A stretch of 37,069 bases of DNA from Dethiobacter sp. (GTDB lineage: Bacteria > Bacillota > Dethiobacteria > DTU022 > UBA8154): positions 1 to 37,069 of the forward strand of contig QZJM01000011.1 of assembly GCA_003605065.1 (NCBI GenBank), in the 5' to 3' direction. Shown here piece by piece: positions 34,411-37,069 of this stretch; position 1 is the stretch's first letter; every line of letters starts with the position of its first letter. The translations under genes and the position numbers were made by a program. The notes under the pieces were generated by a model. That model worked only from the letters and a program-made list of their open reading frames with translations. It ran no database searches and had not been told where the DNA came from.

Positions 34411-35124
34411 TTATAACATCCCTTTCAGAAACTTTTCTCTCAGCTTGGGCTCTAATTTCTCAATGGCGTACCGCAGCATTGTCCGGGGCATTTTGCGGTA
34501 GTGCTTTTTTAAAAACGTGTATTCCACGGGAAAATCCCGCTTTCCAATCTCCCGGAGCATCCAGCCCACCGCCTTGTGCATGAGATCATGTTCATGCGAC
34601 AGAAACTTTTCCGCCAGCTCCAGCGTTTCGGCAAAGCAGCCGTTTTTGATAAAGTAAAAGGTCGCCATGATGGCTGTTCTCTGCTTCCACAGGACTCCGG
34701 ATTCAGCCAAATCATACAGAACGTCCAGTTTATTGTTTATTAAATAGGGACCCAGTATTTTATCAGCCGAAGAATCCACCAGGTCCCAGTTGTTGACACA
34801 GGAAAGGTTTCGCAGATACAGGTTCACTATTTCTGTCTTATCCTCTGCCATGCGGGCCTTTTCAAAACGCAGGCAAAGGATAAAGAGGGCGGTAAGGCGG
34901 CACTCGTGATAAGGATCCTGCAACAATTTTTCCGTTTCTGCCAAAGGGATATCCATGTAGTATTTCCGGGCAATTTTTCGCTGAAAGGGAACTGTTACAC
35001 CCATGAACAGGTCCCCTTCCCCGTAGTCCCCGGGGTTAGTCTTGAAAAACCGGGGAAGGAATTCCCTTTTTTCAGGATCGACGTATTGCTCCAGCTCACT
35101 TTTTATTTTTTCTACGTAGTTCAC
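34411..35124 (-). CDS. DNA alkylation repair protein (AlkD-like)
   Basis: A 237-residue all-helical HEAT-repeat protein of the COG4912 DNA alkylation repair family. AlkD members excise 3-methyladenine and 7-methylguanine from DNA. The DNA-contact residues of the family are visible: Trp113, Asp114 and Asp117 in NNWDLVDSSA, Arg149 and Thr150 in LWKQRTAIMAT, and Trp188 in AVGWMLREIGKRD. Length matches AlkD (about 230). It is intact, with its own ATG at 35124, but it stands among remnants with no obvious operon partner. Some family members lack glycosylase activity, so the substrate is unproven. Confidence 0.85.
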   Translation of the reverse strand: MNYVEKIKSELEQYVDPEKREFLPRFFKTNPGDYGEGDLFMGVTVPFQRKIARKYYMDIPLAETEKLLQDPYHECRLTALFILCLRFEKARMAEDKTEIVNLYLRNLSCVNNWDLVDSSADKILGPYLINNKLDVLYDLAESGVLWKQRTAIMATFYFIKNGCFAETLELAEKFLSHEHDLMHKAVGWMLREIGKRDFPVEYTFLKKHYRKMPRTMLRYAIEKLEPKLREKFLKGML

Positions 35125-35251
35125 CTTTGGTCCCCTGCCTTTTTACTCTTAGCGTGCAAACCCACCACTCCTCATTAAAGCATGGATTCATATAATAAAG
35201 TGGGTGGTTCTTTTTTAACCAGCCTGTCTGCGATGTCATACTTTGATTTCC

Positions 35252-35590
35252 CTATTTTTTCACCAAAAGATTTACTACTGAACTGATGAACATCAAGATT
35301 AAAGCGGCAATAAAGGCAGCGCCAAAGGTCTGGATTTCAAAGCCTCTTACCACTAACGCAACCAACCACAACATGAAACCGTTGATGACAAGCGTAAACA
35401 AGCCCAGTGTCAGCAAGTTGATGGGAAGGGTGAGCAGAAGCAGAACCGGACGGATCGTGGCGTTAATAATGCCAAAAACAATGGAGCCGACTATTGCACC
35501 GGGGATTGTCACTTCAAATCCTACAACGATATATGTTGTAAAAATAATTCCAACAACATTGAGCACCCATCTTAAAAACCAACTTGACAT
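35252..35590 (-). CDS. YvlD-type membrane protein (phage holin 4 family)
   Basis: A 112-residue protein of four helices, of the YvlD / phage holin family 4 (mycobacteriophage D29 holin-like) group. SSWFLRWVLNVVGIIFTTYIV, the GIINATIRPVLLLLTLPINLLTLGLFTLVINGF block and a short basic C terminus (NLLVKK) are characteristic. Despite the name, chromosomal members are not known to lyse cells; YvlD is associated with envelope stress in Bacillus. The ATG at 35590 follows a strong GGAGGT site, 8 nt away. The site and start lie inside the 3' end of the yhfC remnant frame. Confidence 0.85.
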   Translation of the reverse strand: MSSWFLRWVLNVVGIIFTTYIVVGFEVTIPGAIVGSIVFGIINATIRPVLLLLTLPINLLTLGLFTLVINGFMLWLVALVVRGFEIQTFGAAFIAALILMFISSVVNLLVKK

Positions 35591-36133
35591 TGTTCTTTAC
35601 CTCCTTCCTATACGGGCTCTGATAAGCGCGGTTACCTTTTTCCCATTTGCGATGATAGTGTTCAGTTGATACCCGGCTCTTCGGGAAAACTGTTTTTTGC
35701 GCGCACGATAAATACATATCCCATATTGCCAGCAGCAGAAGGTAAAACTCGGCAAACCAAAGGCTAAGCCCCCAGCCGGGAATGATCACTACAGGATAGT
35801 TTACCAGAGCATGCAGCAAAATGGCATAAAGCAGGTAGATATTTTTACTTTTGGTCACGGCAAGCAACACCACCAGGGATAAGGCAATATGTATAACTAT
35901 GGTAAACAACCGCTCCGGCCCTGCCATGGCAAATAGATAAGGAGACAGATTAATAAGCTGCTCTTTTATATAAGATGCCATTTCAGGTCCCAACTGGGGG
36001 GCAACAAGTTCATCAAAGGTTCCCCCATTGATCATGATGCTGTATACCAGGTTGTTGATATACGTAAAACCGGTCAATTTATAGCCTCAATTCCCCCATG
36101 ACCAATACCAAAGGCAATACCGTTTTTCCAGGA
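35514..36133 (-). pseudogene. Frameshifted YhfC-family membrane metalloprotease
   Basis: Remnant of a YhfC-type intramembrane metalloprotease (PF10086-like). The metal motif survives in one frame as GIAFGIGHGGIEAI (about 36121-36080), then stops at a TGA. The continuation, LTGFTYINNLVYSIMINGGT ...ERLFTIVIHIALSLVV...AILLHALVNYPVVIIPGW, is in another frame (from 36077). So one small indel separates them. The N-terminal helices of the family (about 100 residues) are missing. Beyond about 35650 the frame enters the yvlD leader and is not native. Confidence 0.65.
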
Positions 36134-36329
36134 TAAATGTTAATAACGGTGTACTCTTCATCTTTCCCAGTTCCGCCAGTTTCGGTGCCAACACGGCCAG
36201 CAACTGTTCCTTTTCCTGATATTTACGCTCTTTTTGCTCGATCATCCGGCTATCAACACCCTTGGCAGAGCCTACGGCCCGACTGACCGCGATGTAGGCC
36301 TTTCAGAACATCTCGGTTCTCCCCGGGTT

Positions 36330-36586
36330 TGATTTACTACTCTTTGATAAAGATATTCTTGGTCCATGCCTATTTTCCCTTTCTCCCCGATTAGAAGTAC
36401 ATCCCACCAGATATAAACGCCACATACGCACAAACTTTTCCCCGTATTTTTTTCTACCTGGTCGGCCACTTGCTCAAAGTTCCGGGCCCACCTGTCCGTG
36501 GTCATGGCATAATGCATGCGCAGACTTTCCACGTCAATAAGATGAAAATTATTATAGGGTGTACTGTGAAGGGTAAGGTTTCTAAA
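36330..36586 (-). pseudogene. Cyclopropane-fatty-acid-synthase-like methyltransferase remnant
   Basis: Remnant of a class I SAM-dependent methyltransferase of the cyclopropane fatty acid synthase family, C-terminal part only. Frame 1 shows FHLIDVESLRMHYAMTTDRWARNFE. Another frame then carries GEKFVRMWRLYLVGC, and frame 1 resumes at IGMDQEYLYQ. Two frameshifts are therefore needed to restore the family order, and the SAM-binding half is missing. The ORF's apparent N terminus (residues 1-26) comes from the AT-rich copG promoter region and is not real. Confidence 0.65.
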
Positions 36587-36593
36587 TGCGGGT

Positions 36594-36622
36594 TTGACAT
36601 ATACAATATTTGTATATATAAT
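36594..36622 (+). promoter_or_regulatory. Consensus promoter with palindromic operator for the CopG-type antitoxin
   Basis: TTGACA (36594-36599) and TATAAT (36617-36622) are both perfect, with 17 bp between them. The spacer, TATACAATATTTGTATA, is itself a palindrome (TATACAA and TTGTATA separated by TAT). An operator between -35 and -10 is the usual place for ribbon-helix-helix autoregulators, and the downstream gene encodes one. Confidence 0.85.
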
Positions 36623-36675
36623 AATGATAGATAATAATAGAAAATAGAAGTAATTTGATCTCATGAGGTGATGAT

Positions 36676-36921
36676 ATGAAAACCAGTACTGTAAATATTT
36701 CCTTCAACAGAGACCTCCTTGAAATTATAGATCGAGTCGCTCTTTCAGAATCCCGCTCCAGATCCGAATTGATTCGTGAAGCGGCACGTATGTATATTGA
36801 ACGTAAAGACAAGTGGGACAGAATATTTACGTATGGAGAAAGCCGTGCAGCAGAACAAGGATTGAAAGAAGAAGATATTCTGACTGAGATAAAACAAAAT
36901 CGCCAGGAGAAAAAGTGGTAA
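36676..36921 (+). CDS. CopG/RHH-type antitoxin
   Basis: An 81-residue DNA-binding protein of the ribbon-helix-helix family. The beta strand TSTVNISFNRDLLEIID and the two-helix segment SESRSRSELIREAARMYIER are the RHH domain (residues 3-45). The rest (DKWDRIFTYGESRAAEQGLKEEDIL) is a C-terminal toxin-binding tail of the VapB/antitoxin type. GAGGTGATG lies 3-5 nt before the ATG. Its promoter carries a palindrome in the spacer, consistent with self-repression. The partner toxin should begin at or near the stop, but there only repeats are found, so this looks like an orphan. The stop codon is part of the first repeat unit. Confidence 0.85.
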   Translation: MKTSTVNISFNRDLLEIIDRVALSESRSRSELIREAARMYIERKDKWDRIFTYGESRAAEQGLKEEDILTEIKQNRQEKKW

Positions 36922-36990
36922 TTATGGGGACACCTGGTAATTATGGTAATTATGGGGACATGGTAATTATGGTAATTATGGGGACACCAT
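36916..36990. repeat. GGGGACA-core repeats at the end of copG
   Basis: TGGTAATTATGGGGACA recurs three times, the last two with an extra TGGTAATTA, ending GGGGACACCATACC. The core is shared with the array at 9381-9670. The first unit supplies the TAA stop of copG. Confidence 0.8.
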
Positions 36991-37010
36991 ACCGAATTAT
37001 GATTTTGCTG

Positions 37011-37067
37011 CTAAATTTCTTTTTTCTTCCGAGGTCCTTTTGGACCGGGCTTATGTGGTCTTAAATC
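37011..37067 (-). CDS. Possible C-terminal end of a protein continuing past the window
   Basis: A minus-strand frame open to the window edge reads RPHKPGPKGPRKKKEI and a TAG stop. A basic, proline- and glycine-rich tail next to GGGGACAC repeats would fit an IS200-like (Y1) transposase, but 18 residues cannot settle it. Confidence 0.25.
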   Translation of the reverse strand, partial: DLRPHKPGPKGPRKKKEI

Positions 37068-37069
37068 CA

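Noticed and set aside
36080-36260. GKT-containing frame (PGKTVLPLVLVMG) taken first as a P-loop protein
   Set aside because: The same bases in a neighbouring frame give GIAFGIGHGGIEAI, the YhfC metal motif, which explains the sequence better.

Overview
The window looks like chromosome of an endospore-forming, anaerobic, Gram-positive bacterium of the Clostridia (Peptococcaceae/Desulfotomaculum-like). Three things point that way: the sporulation block spoIID-yabP-yabQ-divIC-yabR...spoIIE-tilS-hpt-ftsH, a folate block (formate-THF ligase plus a THF-riboswitch-controlled folate importer) of the kind used in C1 metabolism, and a many-subunit Mrp-type antiporter. Gene identities were read from protein motifs only; no database search was possible. 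The genus is an inference.

Layout. 1-357: 3' end of clpB. 417-523: a cluster of short interspersed repeats. 574-8324 (minus): a ten-gene Mrp/Mbh-like cation/proton antiporter operon in the order B-C-D-E-F-G-MbhD-MbhE-D'-L', with three large antiporter-type subunits and no redox or hydrogenase subunit. 8506-9294 (minus): coaX. 9333-9680: repeat arrays built on GGGGACA/TGTCCCC. 9843-11162 (plus): a degenerate CPBP-type membrane protein. 11207-13774 (minus): fhs followed by folT, with a THF riboswitch and a ribosome-site-sequestering stem between them. 13775-14569: a long non-coding gap with a roughly 350-bp imperfect palindrome. 14570-27431 (minus): the division/sporulation/tRNA cluster ftsH, hpt, tilS, spoIIE, feoA, feoB, ppx/gppA, yabR, divIC, yabQ, yabP, spoIID. 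27601-29725 (plus): comA-comB (sulfolactate formation) and a DUF441 membrane protein, ended by a strong terminator. 30031-31362: a YeiH-type putative sulfate exporter. 31836-33242: an MFS drug exporter. 33255-37069: accessory DNA with a few intact genes (GNAT, AlkD-like, YvlD, a CopG/RHH antitoxin) among frameshifted remnants of a nitroreductase-like gene, a UvrD-like helicase, a YhfC membrane protease and a cyclopropane-fatty-acid-synthase-like methyltransferase.

How parts work together. Fhs makes 10-formyl-THF and FolT imports folate under THF feedback. The sporulation block supplies the sigma-F-activating phosphatase SpoIIE, the mother-cell proteins SpoIID, YabP and YabQ, and the essential neighbours TilS, Hpt and FtsH in their usual order; ppx-feoB-feoA is interposed. 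ComA/ComB make sulfolactate from PEP and sulfite, and the YeiH-type exporter next door may belong to the same sulfur economy, though it lies beyond a terminator.

The most notable signals are: (1) the THF riboswitch with a near-perfect anti-Shine-Dalgarno arm; (2) the CopG antitoxin promoter, with consensus -35 and -10 boxes and a palindromic operator filling the 17-bp spacer, next to a repeat where its toxin should be; (3) short repeats that supply the stop codons of tilS and copG; (4) the ten-gene antiporter; (5) a FeoB with an altered gate; and (6) the large imperfect palindrome upstream of fhs.
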